Shown here piece after piece: positions 46,469 to 53,588 of a stretch of DNA of 64,000 bases; positions within the stretch are counted from its first letter, which is position 1; every line of letters begins with the position of its first letter. The translations under genes and the position numbers were made by a program. The notes under the pieces were generated by a model. That model was not told where the DNA came from. It saw only the letters and a list, made by a program, of their open reading frames with translations, and made no database searches. The stretch is from Kordiimonadaceae bacterium (GTDB lineage: Bacteria > Pseudomonadota > Alphaproteobacteria > Sphingomonadales > Emcibacteraceae), in NCBI GenBank assembly GCA_024236295.1, contig JACKKT010000005.1, positions 62,001-126,000 on the forward strand, read 5' to 3'.

Positions 46469-46651
46469 ATGGCAACCAATCCCCCACCCGGCGATGGTCA
46501 CAGAAAAGGCGCGGTCAAAGGCCGCTCACAAACCAAAACACCATCTGGCAATTATGTTAAACGCGACACCAAAACCGGCCGCTTTATGGACGTAAAAACC
46601 ACTGACAAAACCCCGTTTAAAGGCGTGCGCAAGGAAAAACACGAAAAATAA
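46469..46651 (+). CDS. 60-residue basic protein with a VKRDxKTGRF module
   Basis: Small, Lys/Arg/Gly-rich protein with AAAGGAAC before its ATG. The second half NYVKRDTKTGRFMDVKTT is followed by KTPFKGVRKEK. The same sequence, slightly changed and partly doubled, forms the C-terminal tail of the HEPN-like membrane protein at 51871. Small stand-alone proteins of this look are widespread in proteobacteria without a known job; nucleic-acid binding is a guess from the charge. Its stop codon touches a 36-bp ghost copy of the neighbouring tandem genes. Confidence 0.75.
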   Translation: MATNPPPGDGHRKGAVKGRSQTKTPSGNYVKRDTKTGRFMDVKTTDKTPFKGVRKEKHEK

Positions 46652-46686
46652 GCATTGATGCTAAAATGGTCATTTTTAGTCATATC
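46651..46686 (-). repeat. 36-bp ghost copy of the 5' end of the tandem periplasmic genes
   Basis: Identical over 36 bases to 47895-47930 and two mismatches from 47273-47308. On the minus strand it contains the end of the preceding gene (GATATGACTAA), the start codon and the first seven codons (MTILASM), then runs into the stop of the plus-strand 60-aa gene. It marks a third, truncated copy of the tandem unit. Confidence 0.85.
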
Positions 46687-46701
46687 CCCCATACAAATGC
46701 A

Positions 46702-47295
46702 TTATTGGCAATGATCCATAAGCCATTCTTTCTGTAAGTTGGTATAGGCATTGATAAAAGACATTTTTATTTCACCAGATGCAGCATCCCGATCAAAATA
46801 AATATAACCACGGGCCAACAAAATTCCGAAATTACCGGAAGCACTCATTTTTGATAATGAAGCACAGGCCATTACGTCCCTAAATAGAGGCGGTGTAATA
46901 GCTTTATAATGTTGATGAACTTCTTTCGGGTTATTCATTTTTTTTGAATCGAACAAATCCCCGTTTTCATCCGGATTATCCCTTTTAGGATAATATGTGA
47001 AAGGATAGACAAGTAAGGATGCAAAAGCCTGTTCATCATCATTTTTTATGGCCGTTTTTATTTTTGTCAGTGAATTCTGCAGTTCCGATGCCGTAATATT
47101 ATTTTCGCACGAATAAAATAACCCATTAATATCCACGTCATGGTCCATATCAAACTGCTTTTCCTCGTCACTCGGCAGGGTTCTTTGCCACACGGTCAGC
47201 AGACAGGTTTTTTCCTTATCGCTCATACTGGCGGGGAAATTGGTCCCCACCGACAGAGCCGAAAGAAAAACCAGCATTGATGCTAAAATAGTCAT
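46702..47295 (-). CDS. secreted 197-residue protein, tandem copy A (putative periplasmic immunity/inhibitor)
   Basis: 197 residues, paralogous to the gene just upstream (197 residues as well; most positions identical, including MSDKEKTCLLTVWQRTLPSD). The N-terminus MTILASMLVFLSALSVG is a signal-peptide-like hydrophobic stretch, though without a basic residue. Four conserved Cys (CLLT, YSC, MAC, DHC) fit two disulfides outside the cytoplasm. The centre (ALKNDDEQAFASLLVYPF type, HQHYKAITPPLFRDVM, GYIYFD) looks like an NTF2-like alpha+beta cone, a fold used by some immunity proteins. Third gene behind the lysozyme-like protein. Immunity is inferred from context only. Confidence 0.75.
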   Translation of the reverse strand: MTILASMLVFLSALSVGTNFPASMSDKEKTCLLTVWQRTLPSDEEKQFDMDHDVDINGLFYSCENNITASELQNSLTKIKTAIKNDDEQAFASLLVYPFTYYPKRDNPDENGDLFDSKKMNNPKEVHQHYKAITPPLFRDVMACASLSKMSASGNFGILLARGYIYFDRDAASGEIKMSFINAYTNLQKEWLMDHCQ

Positions 47296-47323
47296 TTTTA
47301 ATCATATCTCCCAGGCAAAGACA

Positions 47324-47917
47324 CTACTCACAATGATCCTTAAGCCATTCTTTCAATACATTGGTATAGGCATGTATTGTTAACATTTTAATTTCACCGG
47401 AAGTCTTATCCCGATCAAAATAAATATAGCCCCGGGCCAGCAATATTCCGAAATTTCGTGATGCACTCATTTTTGATAATGAAGAACAAGCCATTACGTC
47501 CCTAAACAAAGGTGTTGTGATAGCTTTATAATGTTGATGAATTTCAGAAGCATTATTTAATTTTCTATAATCGAATAAACTTCCATCTTTATCAGGCTCA
47601 TCTCGCTTTGGCGTATAAACAAAAGGATATATCAGCATGCTGGCAAAGGCCTGTTCATCATCATTTTTTATGGCCGTTTTTATTTTTGTCAGTGATTTCT
47701 GCAGTTCCGATGCCGTTATATTATTTCTACATGAATAAAAATTTCCATCTATATCCACGTCATGGTCCATATCAAACTGCTTTTCTTCATCACTCGGCAG
47801 GGTTCTTTGCCACACGGTCAGCAGACAGGTTTTTTCCTTATCACTCATACTGGCGGGGAAATTGGTCCCCGCCGACAGCGCCGAAAGAAAAACCAGCATT
47901 GATGCTAAAATGGTCAT
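47324..47917 (-). CDS. secreted 197-residue protein, tandem copy B (putative periplasmic immunity/inhibitor)
   Basis: Same length and architecture as copy A: hydrophobic signal-like N-terminus MTILASMLVFLSALSAG, four conserved Cys, NTF2-like middle. Differences cluster in the centre (YPFVYTPKRDEPDKDGSLFD against YPFTYYPKRDNPDENGDLFD) and near the C-terminus, as expected if two inhibitors diverged to match different targets. It starts two bases behind the stop of the lysozyme-like gene, so both are made together. Unit length to copy A is 622 bp. The function as an immunity protein is not shown by sequence alone. Confidence 0.75.
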   Translation of the reverse strand: MTILASMLVFLSALSAGTNFPASMSDKEKTCLLTVWQRTLPSDEEKQFDMDHDVDIDGNFYSCRNNITASELQKSLTKIKTAIKNDDEQAFASMLIYPFVYTPKRDEPDKDGSLFDYRKLNNASEIHQHYKAITTPLFRDVMACSSLSKMSASRNFGILLARGYIYFDRDKTSGEIKMLTIHAYTNVLKEWLKDHCE

Positions 47918-47919
47918 TT

Positions 47920-48819
47920 TTAGTCATATCTCCTTGCGTAAACTCCAAGAGTATAAAGATCAATTCTTGATTTGCTTCTGTTTCCAAGCCCTGATGAAAA
48001 TTGATTATTTGCTTTTGTATATATTAAATTTTGACCGATTTTTGCATAATCACCTGCTATTATGGCTTTATTTAGGCCCGGACTATTTTTCAAATTCAGA
48101 GCTGGTGCCCCGACATTAAAGGCCAGATCAACAAGGGCGTCATATTCATTCTGCCTGAGTGGAAGGTTCCCAACCAGCCTTTTTACTGTTCTTTCCGCCT
48201 CTGCCAGATCCCGGTCAAACAGCATATTTCCATAATTTCTCGACACATCCATCCCGCCAAACCAGGCGTCTCCAATCCCTTCGGTATGACCAAAGCCGCC
48301 TGTTGAATTGCCATATCCGTCATCCGATACTTTGGGAACATAAGTTTCCAGCTTTCTGATATGGTTGCGTAAATGATCACTCGCCCGCAATTTTGACGCA
48401 TCAATTCGCTGCCCTGTTGCATAGTCCTTGACCTGACGTTCCGGGATCGGCTTATACCCCGTCGCCTGTTGGTCAGCGCGGCTAAGTATGGCAGGGTCAA
48501 TTGCTGGTCTTTGTGGTTCTGACATTATCATGGAAGCAACATTATCATCATTGCTTGAGTTGTTCAACACTAATTCTCTTATTGGTTGTTTTTCCGGCTG
48601 CTGGTAATTTTGCAGATTTTTCATATGCTGAACCATTTCCGATGACGGCGCATGGTTTGATGGCAGCGCGATACCGGACCGCTTGCTGCCAAGTTCACGG
48701 GCAAGTCGCCTGTCATACTCAATTTTAAGCATGTCGCGGTTAAAATCGTCCCCCCAAGGGTAGTCCGGCTGATCCCAAATGTTATCAGAAGGTGGTTTAT
48801 TTGAAAAATAATTGGTCAT
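47920..48819 (-). CDS. GH24 (T4-lysozyme-like) muramidase with a long polar N-terminus and no signal peptide
   Basis: 299 residues. Residues 1-150 are polar, Asn/Gln/Pro-rich and probably flexible, without signal peptide or membrane helix. Residues 155-299 form a GH24 lysozyme domain: Glu158, Asp167 and Thr173 have exactly the 9- and 15-residue spacing of Glu11, Asp20 and Thr26 in T4 lysozyme, in LETYVPKVSDDGYGNST, followed by GGFGH and LRQNEYDALVDLAFNVGA. No holin, spanin or phage gene is near. The next two genes encode paralogous periplasmic proteins, so I infer a peptidoglycan-cleaving effector with cognate inhibitors; export route unknown. It could instead be a prophage leftover. Confidence 0.8.
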   Translation of the reverse strand: MTNYFSNKPPSDNIWDQPDYPWGDDFNRDMLKIEYDRRLARELGSKRSGIALPSNHAPSSEMVQHMKNLQNYQQPEKQPIRELVLNNSSNDDNVASMIMSEPQRPAIDPAILSRADQQATGYKPIPERQVKDYATGQRIDASKLRASDHLRNHIRKLETYVPKVSDDGYGNSTGGFGHTEGIGDAWFGGMDVSRNYGNMLFDRDLAEAERTVKRLVGNLPLRQNEYDALVDLAFNVGAPALNLKNSPGLNKAIIAGDYAKIGQNLIYTKANNQFSSGLGNRSKSRIDLYTLGVYARRYD

Positions 48820-48858
48820 TTTTAAATCCTTTATCTAAGTGTCATTATTAATCTGCCC

Positions 48859-48888
48859 GGTTCATGGGTGCGTGATCCGCACAGAACC
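48859..48888. repeat. GGTTC/GAACC hairpin 1
   Basis: GGTTC (48859-48863) with GAACC (48884-48888) and an inner GTGCG/CGCAC stem, followed by an A-rich stretch. It has the same plan as the next hairpin, 24 bp on. Confidence 0.6.
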
Positions 48889-48911
48889 AAAACAAAAGCA
48901 GCCCTGAGCTC

Positions 48912-48940
48912 GGTTCATGTGCGCGAAGCGTCACGGAACC
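48912..48940. repeat. GGTTC/GAACC hairpin 2
   Basis: GGTTC (48912-48916) with GAACC (48936-48940), inner GTG-CGC / GCG-T-CAC around a GAA loop, followed by AAACAAAAAAAA. The outer arms and the first bases (CGGTTCATG) match hairpin 1, so the two look like diverged copies of one unit. Confidence 0.6.
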
Positions 48941-48942
48941 AA

Positions 48943-48985
48943 ACAAAAAAAAGGAACCAACCCGGCAAGGCCGGATTGAAGTTCC
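48943..48985 (-). terminator. double-stem intrinsic terminator of the SHOCT gene
   Basis: On the minus strand GGAAC (48985-48981) and GTTCC (48957-48953) enclose a CCGGC/GCCGG stem; a run of eight T follows (complement of 48945-48952). It lies behind the SHOCT gene on the same strand. The outer arms resemble those of the two GGTTC hairpins next to it. Confidence 0.7.
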
Positions 48986-49067
48986 CTTTTATAAAAATCG
49001 CTTCATGAAAATGGTCAGTCGGGGACCCAAAGATGTCAAGAATAAATATGCCCGCTCTTGGAAACGA

Positions 49068-49397
49068 TTAATCCTCGTCAAGCAGCTTTTTCATTTCCAG
49101 ATATTCTTCCCTGCTGATATCACCACGGGCATAGCGCGCTTTAAGGATGCCTTTATGATCGCGCATGCGGCGGTGAAGCTGCCGGTGTTCGTCACCCCCA
49201 ACCATACGGATCACAAAAACAATCACCGCAACACCCAGCCCGATCCAGAAAATCATCATCAGCGGCCCTAAAAACCAGCCGTACCAGCCACCCATCATAT
49301 GGCCGCCATAGCCGCCCTCATAACTTTGCGCGAGGGCAACCGGGCTAAAGAATAAACTCATCAGGAAAATGCTTGAATATTTAGAGATATTTTTCAT
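49068..49397 (-). CDS. SHOCT-domain membrane protein
   Basis: 109 residues. Signal peptide or first helix (MKNISKYSSIFLMSLFFSP), a Gly/Met/Trp-rich linker (GGHMMGGWYGWFLG), a membrane helix (MMIFWIGLGVAVIVFVIRMV), then a charged stretch and a C-terminal SHOCT motif (ILKARYARGDISREEYLEMK). SHOCT domains occur at the ends of many small envelope proteins and are thought to aid oligomerisation. Members with this layout often sit near copper or cation transport genes; none is here. Confidence 0.85.
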   Translation of the reverse strand: MKNISKYSSIFLMSLFFSPVALAQSYEGGYGGHMMGGWYGWFLGPLMMIFWIGLGVAVIVFVIRMVGGDEHRQLHRRMRDHKGILKARYARGDISREEYLEMKKLLDED

Positions 49398-49568
49398 TTT
49401 ATCACTCCTTTGATTGATGTTGTTAAAATGAAAATTGGTTTTTGGCGTTAATTGAATGCCAAGGACCCATTATAGCACGGAACTGTGGCAATTTTTTAAC
49501 ATTTTGTTAACCATACCCCCTTAAAGTTAGCCCCTGAAATTAATATGGTTAATGATGGACAGGATCAG

Positions 49569-50069
49569 ATGACAAATATAAACGCCGCCGCTTATGCCCA
49601 CAGCGCCCATTTTGCGCAAAATAATCAAAGCGCCCCGAATGGCAACGCGAAAAGCGGCAACACAGAAAAATCGGACACTGATCAGGTCACTTTAAGCACC
49701 GACGCGACCGAGCTTTTAAACGGGAAAAACCCGAAATCCCCGGCCCAGCGTGCCAAGGCCGCTTTACTGACGGAGGAATTTTCTGTCCTTGGGGGGCTTC
49801 CTTTCGGCAAGCTGGTCTCGACCCTGGCCCGTGGCGGTGAATTAAGCAGCCTGCTGCCACCGGTGGAGCCGAACGAACCGGCCGATGATACAGAAATCGT
49901 TTCAGAAGCAGCTGAAACGGGCGAAACATCTGAAAATGGCGAGCCAAACAGCGAATTAAACAGCGTGCCAAACAGCGAAATACAAAGTCCGGTCATCCCG
50001 GCCAATTCCTATAGCGATGCGGAACTGGCCCTCACCCTGCTGACGCCGACGGTGGATACCGCCGCCTAA
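49569..50069 (+). CDS. hypothetical polar protein
   Basis: 166 residues from ATG 49569 (MTNINAAAYAHSA), preceded by GGACAGG; an in-frame ATG at 49545 lacks a ribosome site. Low complexity: Asn/Ala-rich start, DQVTLSTDATELLNGK, a short hydrophobic patch (FSVLGGLPFGKLVSTL), then an acidic Glu/Pro/Asn stretch with the near-repeat PNSELNSVPNSEIQSP. No membrane helix, no recognised family. No neighbours on the same strand. Confidence 0.6.
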   Translation: MTNINAAAYAHSAHFAQNNQSAPNGNAKSGNTEKSDTDQVTLSTDATELLNGKNPKSPAQRAKAALLTEEFSVLGGLPFGKLVSTLARGGELSSLLPPVEPNEPADDTEIVSEAAETGETSENGEPNSELNSVPNSEIQSPVIPANSYSDAELALTLLTPTVDTAA

Positions 50070-50144
50070 AACCCTTAATTAACAAGGCCCTATTTTAACA
50101 AAACCCTTTCATGATACCCAAGGGGGGAGCGCGCGAGCGCGGGG

Positions 50145-50182
50145 GGAACTCAAGTAGTGAGCGAGTAGCGAACGGTAGTTCC
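50145..50182. repeat. GGAACT/AGTTCC inverted repeat in a GC-rich patch
   Basis: GGAACT (50145-50150) and AGTTCC (50177-50182) enclose 26 bases with a GAGCGAGTAGCGAACGG core. Directly upstream lies GGGGGGAGCGCGCGAGCGCG, far more GC-rich than its surroundings. The arms recall the GGAAC/GGTTC hairpins at 48.9 kb. Confidence 0.5.
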
Positions 50183-50235
50183 ACCCATCAAATAAATAAA
50201 AGGAAGCCGCACCAAACTTCCAATTTCTCACAATA

Positions 50236-50520
50236 CTAAGCCGCATTGTCAGGTGAATATTTATCGGCGGACGCCGCTTCATTGACCCTTTTCGGCCCAT
50301 TCACTGTTTCCTTTATCTGGTTGCTGTTTGCTGAATTTGACCCGGCCACAAAAAAAGGCGCGAAAGGCGCCCTGTTTTTCTGCTGTCTGTGGTCGGATTT
50401 TTGACTTAGAGGCGGGAATACCCTTACCTCCGGGAAAAGCCATTGATCACGGAGGATCCGCGCCTTCCATTCTTCATAAGAGAGCCGTTCTTTAGGGCCC
50501 CCCAAAGTCATTTTATCCAT
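50236..50520 (-). CDS. small hypothetical protein
   Basis: 94 residues. AGAGGA lies before the ATG. The first third is ordered-looking (KERLSYEEWKARILRDQWLFPE); the rest is Ser/Asn/Lys-rich and likely disordered. No family recognised, and the length alone does not rule out a chance frame. It precedes no other gene on its strand within 150 bp. Confidence 0.5.
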   Translation of the reverse strand: MDKMTLGGPKERLSYEEWKARILRDQWLFPEVRVFPPLSQKSDHRQQKNRAPFAPFFVAGSNSANSNQIKETVNGPKRVNEAASADKYSPDNAA

Positions 50521-50618
50521 AAAGTCCTCTTCTCATTTACCATTGTCTCCTTTGGTAACCCCTTTATACATAAAAACTATTACAGAATTATGATAACAAA
50601 TTATCCTTTATATTCCAA

Positions 50619-51290
50619 CTACCTTTTAATTTCTTTTATCCATTCTTTTATGGGGGTGAGCCATTCATCACGCGGCTGAAAAAAGGCACCGTGTTTTTTG
50701 CCGGTGTTGATCGCCACCTCTTTAAATGATTTTAAATGGTCACTCCGGTCCGCCAACCGCTGGCAGGAGCCGACAGCGTCGGAACGCTCATAAATCGACA
50801 GGAAATTGCCATTCAGTTTGACATCCGGCTGCTGCTCGATCCAGCTCCAGCAGGCCGCCATAATCACCGTATCAATGGGCGTATCGGATAACTGGGCTGA
50901 CGCCATGCCGGTGATATAACCGCCTTGGGAAAACCCGACCAGGGTGATCTGCGCGGGCTTAACGCCCTTGGCGATCAGCTCCCGCACCATTTTGACAAGT
51001 GTTTTGCTGTGCTCCTCCGCCTTAATCCCGGCCGGGCGGTGTAGCGCGATGACGGTAAAATCGGGGGTGGAAAGCGCGTCTTTAATGGCCGGGAATTCAT
51101 AAACCCCGTAGTCCGGGTGGACCGGGCGTTCTTCGGTCCCCTCGACAATAAAACCATGGGAATAGATAATATATTGCCCGTCAAGCGGCGGGTTATCTGG
51201 CACATGGTCATAAACCGTCCCTGCATTTGCACTTGCACTTGCCACCATCATCACCACCCCGAAAATGAATGAATAAACCACCCGCATCAT
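50619..51290 (-). CDS. secreted alpha/beta-hydrolase
   Basis: 223 residues with a Sec signal peptide (cleavage after ANA near residue 23). Alpha/beta-hydrolase core: IIYSHGFIVEG (oxyanion side), nucleophile Ser in LVGFSQGGYITG, acid Asp in YERSDAVGSC, and His in GKKHGAFF. Small single-domain size suggests a carboxylesterase or dienelactone hydrolase-like enzyme of the periplasm. Substrate unknown. Not part of an evident operon. Confidence 0.82.
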   Translation of the reverse strand: MMRVVYSFIFGVVMMVASASANAGTVYDHVPDNPPLDGQYIIYSHGFIVEGTEERPVHPDYGVYEFPAIKDALSTPDFTVIALHRPAGIKAEEHSKTLVKMVRELIAKGVKPAQITLVGFSQGGYITGMASAQLSDTPIDTVIMAACWSWIEQQPDVKLNGNFLSIYERSDAVGSCQRLADRSDHLKSFKEVAINTGKKHGAFFQPRDEWLTPIKEWIKEIKR

Positions 51291-51480
51291 ACCACATCAT
51301 CCGCCATAAAAATCATCAAACCATCCCCCACCATAACAGACAACCACCCTCCGCGCGAGTGGGAATGTTATCTATAATTCGAATAAAGATCTCTAGGTTC
51401 CAACATATATATAAAATTTTGAAATATAGAATAGATATGCTATCGTAGATTGATCTTAGTAAAAAACTGCGAAATAGCTA

Positions 51481-51864
51481 ATGAACATTGAATTTGATGA
51501 AAGTGAATTAACAGGCTTTAATGATCAAGCAAAAGATACGTTAGTAGATAAAACGCGTTTATTTGCAACTGATTTAATTGAAGAATCAAATCGCCTAGAA
51601 TCCAACAGGAATTCATCTGGTGGAGCACCAGAAATAACAAGTAGCAATGTTATTCATGCAAATATTTTTCTTCGTGAATTACTTTCTCCCAAAAAAAAGA
51701 AAATTAGTCATAAAACTTTACTTATCTCATCTTCGATTGCTCCATTATTTGTAGGATTAATGTATGATAAAGATAAATTACAAGATGGATTATACTTCAT
51801 TGGATTTATCATTATGATAGCAGTTTCCATTTTATTGACTACCGTATCTATTTTTAAGGAGTAG
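51481..51864 (+). CDS. membrane protein, first gene of a two-gene AT-rich system
   Basis: 127 residues, unknown family. Residues 1-75 are polar and likely cytoplasmic (NIEFDESELTGFNDQAKD start), then two membrane helices (about 78-96 and 103-124) with a short loop and a basic stretch KKKKIS before the first. AT-rich codon use compared with the flanking genes. No clear ribosome site before the ATG. Six bases separate it from the HEPN-like gene, so the two are probably one unit. Confidence 0.7.
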   Translation: MNIEFDESELTGFNDQAKDTLVDKTRLFATDLIEESNRLESNRNSSGGAPEITSSNVIHANIFLRELLSPKKKKISHKTLLISSSIAPLFVGLMYDKDKLQDGLYFIGFIIMIAVSILLTTVSIFKE

Positions 51865-51870
51865 AAGGTA

Positions 51871-52632
51871 ATGTCTGAAGAACAACTAAATGAATATATT
51901 GAAAATGAAGAACAATTAATAAAAGTAATTCATGAAAAAAGAAAAAATTACTCTTTTAAAAGAATTTTGAATGCTTATTCTTTGTTTGGCTTATTAATTT
52001 CAATATTTGCATTTGGTTATTTTTTATTTTCTTTGTTTGACTTTCAACTGACAGAAAATCAACAACTTTCTCTCATGATTGCCGGTGTAGGACTAGCACT
52101 TTCACTTATGTCTAGGGCAATGTTAGTTTATTCAAAACAAAAAGAGAGTGAGAGAAAGGAATTAGATTTATCCTACTACGATGCAATTAATATAATACTT
52201 CTTTGGTCGGAATTTGAAAAGATCAGCAAAAACAAGTTAGATGAACTAAGGGTTTCGTATAATAAACATTCAATTAGTGAGATAATTAGTGGCCTAATTG
52301 AATATAGTATTTTAAGCCATGAAGATAGATTAATATTAGATGATATAAGATTAATTAGAAACCGTCTAGCACATGGAAATTCAAACTATTCTAATGAACT
52401 TATTGTATATTACAAAAATATCTTGCTTAGTATTATGGATAAAATTGCAGAATTTGAAATCAATGAAGAATACATAGTTTCGCATGGAAACTATGTAAAA
52501 CGTGACATGAGAACTGGAAGGTTTACTACGCCAACAGTAAACTATGTAAGACGAGATCCAAAAACTGGCAGATTTGTGGAAGTAAAGACCACATCCAAAA
52601 CTCCTTTTAAAGGTACTTTAAAAGAGAAGTAA
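51871..52632 (+). CDS. membrane-anchored HEPN-like protein with VKRD-TGRF tail
   Basis: 253 residues. A basic start, two membrane helices (about 33-60 and 68-88), then a helical cytoplasmic domain with LIRNRLAHGNSN: Arg163-Asn164-xxx-His168 is the RNxxxH motif of HEPN ribonuclease/toxin domains. The C-terminal 48 residues hold two tandem copies of NYVKRDxxTGRF and end VKTTSKTPFKG, the same module as the 60-aa protein at 46469. AGAAGG precedes the ATG. AT-rich and with the gene before it, so likely acquired. A role in defence or cell arrest is inferred from the HEPN motif alone; some HEPN-like proteins are not nucleases. Confidence 0.7.
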   Translation: MSEEQLNEYIENEEQLIKVIHEKRKNYSFKRILNAYSLFGLLISIFAFGYFLFSLFDFQLTENQQLSLMIAGVGLALSLMSRAMLVYSKQKESERKELDLSYYDAINIILLWSEFEKISKNKLDELRVSYNKHSISEIISGLIEYSILSHEDRLILDDIRLIRNRLAHGNSNYSNELIVYYKNILLSIMDKIAEFEINEEYIVSHGNYVKRDMRTGRFTTPTVNYVRRDPKTGRFVEVKTTSKTPFKGTLKEK

Positions 52633-52647
52633 ACATAGGTAATTCCT

Positions 52648-52713
52648 CTACCGCTTCACAACCCGCATGTCATCGTCAATGTCGGTGCCGGGGTGGATGA
52701 TGACGTTGTCGCC
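52648..52713 (-). pseudogene. remnant 3' end of the hlyD gene (distal copy)
   Basis: 66 bp readable on the minus strand as a C-terminus HPGTDIDDDMRVVKR-stop. The resident hlyD (54522) ends HPGTDIDDDMRVVER-stop. It is still in frame but with several changes (for example GDNVII against GDTVVI). It lies directly behind the stop of the 271-aa cargo gene. Confidence 0.85.
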
Positions 52714-52719
52714 ATTAAT

Positions 52720-53535
52720 TTAAGGAACAAAGCGGTTTAAATTAATGAATATTTTGTATTTACTGCCTTTATCAATATTTCTTCTTATTTTCATTATGAC
52801 ACCCGGTATTTTATATTCAATATCATAAAAATAAATGACATATTCCCGCAGTCCGTTTTTTGGTGTTTCCAAATTAATAAACCGGGGTTTCAGTTTATTT
52901 AAATCCCTTAAATCAGAAAAGTTCTCCAGAATATATTTGTCAGCTACAATGTCGTAATAATCCCATGAAACAGTTATACGATCCTTGCTTATAAGATCAT
53001 AAAGCGGAATAGCTGATATTTTTAACAGGCGGGCCAATTCGCCATCCTCAAAATCATGCCATAACTCAACGAAGGTTTTTAAATTATCTTTGGTTATGGC
53101 GCTGGTTTTTTCTGATGACAATTTTGCAAAATGTATATTTCTGATATTACAAGTAGATGATGACTGAATTTCACATTTCTTCAGATTATAATATTTATCG
53201 TATAAAACATATCTTGCGCCATCAATCCTTTCAACCTGATCAATAGTAAAATATGGCAATTGGTTAAAGGCTTTTACAATATAATGGGACTCCCCCATAC
53301 CACCTGAATAATATGATCCATCAAAATAAACTTTATCCTCCAAACTTACATCAAAGCCATTGGTTATATTAATGACATTTTGGATTTCCTCAGCTGTCGC
53401 CTGTCTCTCATTATAAATTAATGAACCAGAATTTATCTGATTTTCTTGCTCATTTGAATTAACATGAAACACAGGGAAAGAAAGAGTTGAAAACGTTATA
53501 ACTCTACATAAAATATTGATTTTATTGATATTCAT
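52720..53535 (-). CDS. secreted protein of unknown function (hlyD cargo 2)
   Basis: 271 residues, AT-rich. N-terminal hydrophobic stretch (NILCRVITFSTLSFPVFHV) is a likely signal peptide. The mature part has Cys pairs in KKCEIQSSSTCNIRN and alternating strands, for example YVIYFYDIEYKIPGVIMKI near the end. No family recognised. The leader AAAGGGGGATT lies directly before its ATG. It lies between two remnant copies of the hlyD 3' end, so it was probably the first insertion behind hlyD. Confidence 0.7.
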   Translation of the reverse strand: MNINKINILCRVITFSTLSFPVFHVNSNEQENQINSGSLIYNERQATAEEIQNVINITNGFDVSLEDKVYFDGSYYSGGMGESHYIVKAFNQLPYFTIDQVERIDGARYVLYDKYYNLKKCEIQSSSTCNIRNIHFAKLSSEKTSAITKDNLKTFVELWHDFEDGELARLLKISAIPLYDLISKDRITVSWDYYDIVADKYILENFSDLRDLNKLKPRFINLETPKNGLREYVIYFYDIEYKIPGVIMKIRRNIDKGSKYKIFINLNRFVP

Positions 53536-53554
53536 AATCCCCCTTTCGTAAATA

Positions 53555-53583
53555 CTACCGCTTCACAATCCGCATGTCGTCAT
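53555..53583 (-). pseudogene. remnant 3' end of the hlyD gene (proximal copy)
   Basis: 29 bp; on the minus strand reads DDMRIVKR-stop, against DDMRVVER-stop in the resident hlyD and DDMRVVKR-stop in the distal remnant. It sits between the two cargo genes, a few bases behind the stop of the 304-aa lipoprotein gene. Confidence 0.75.
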
Positions 53584-53588
53584 TTTAG

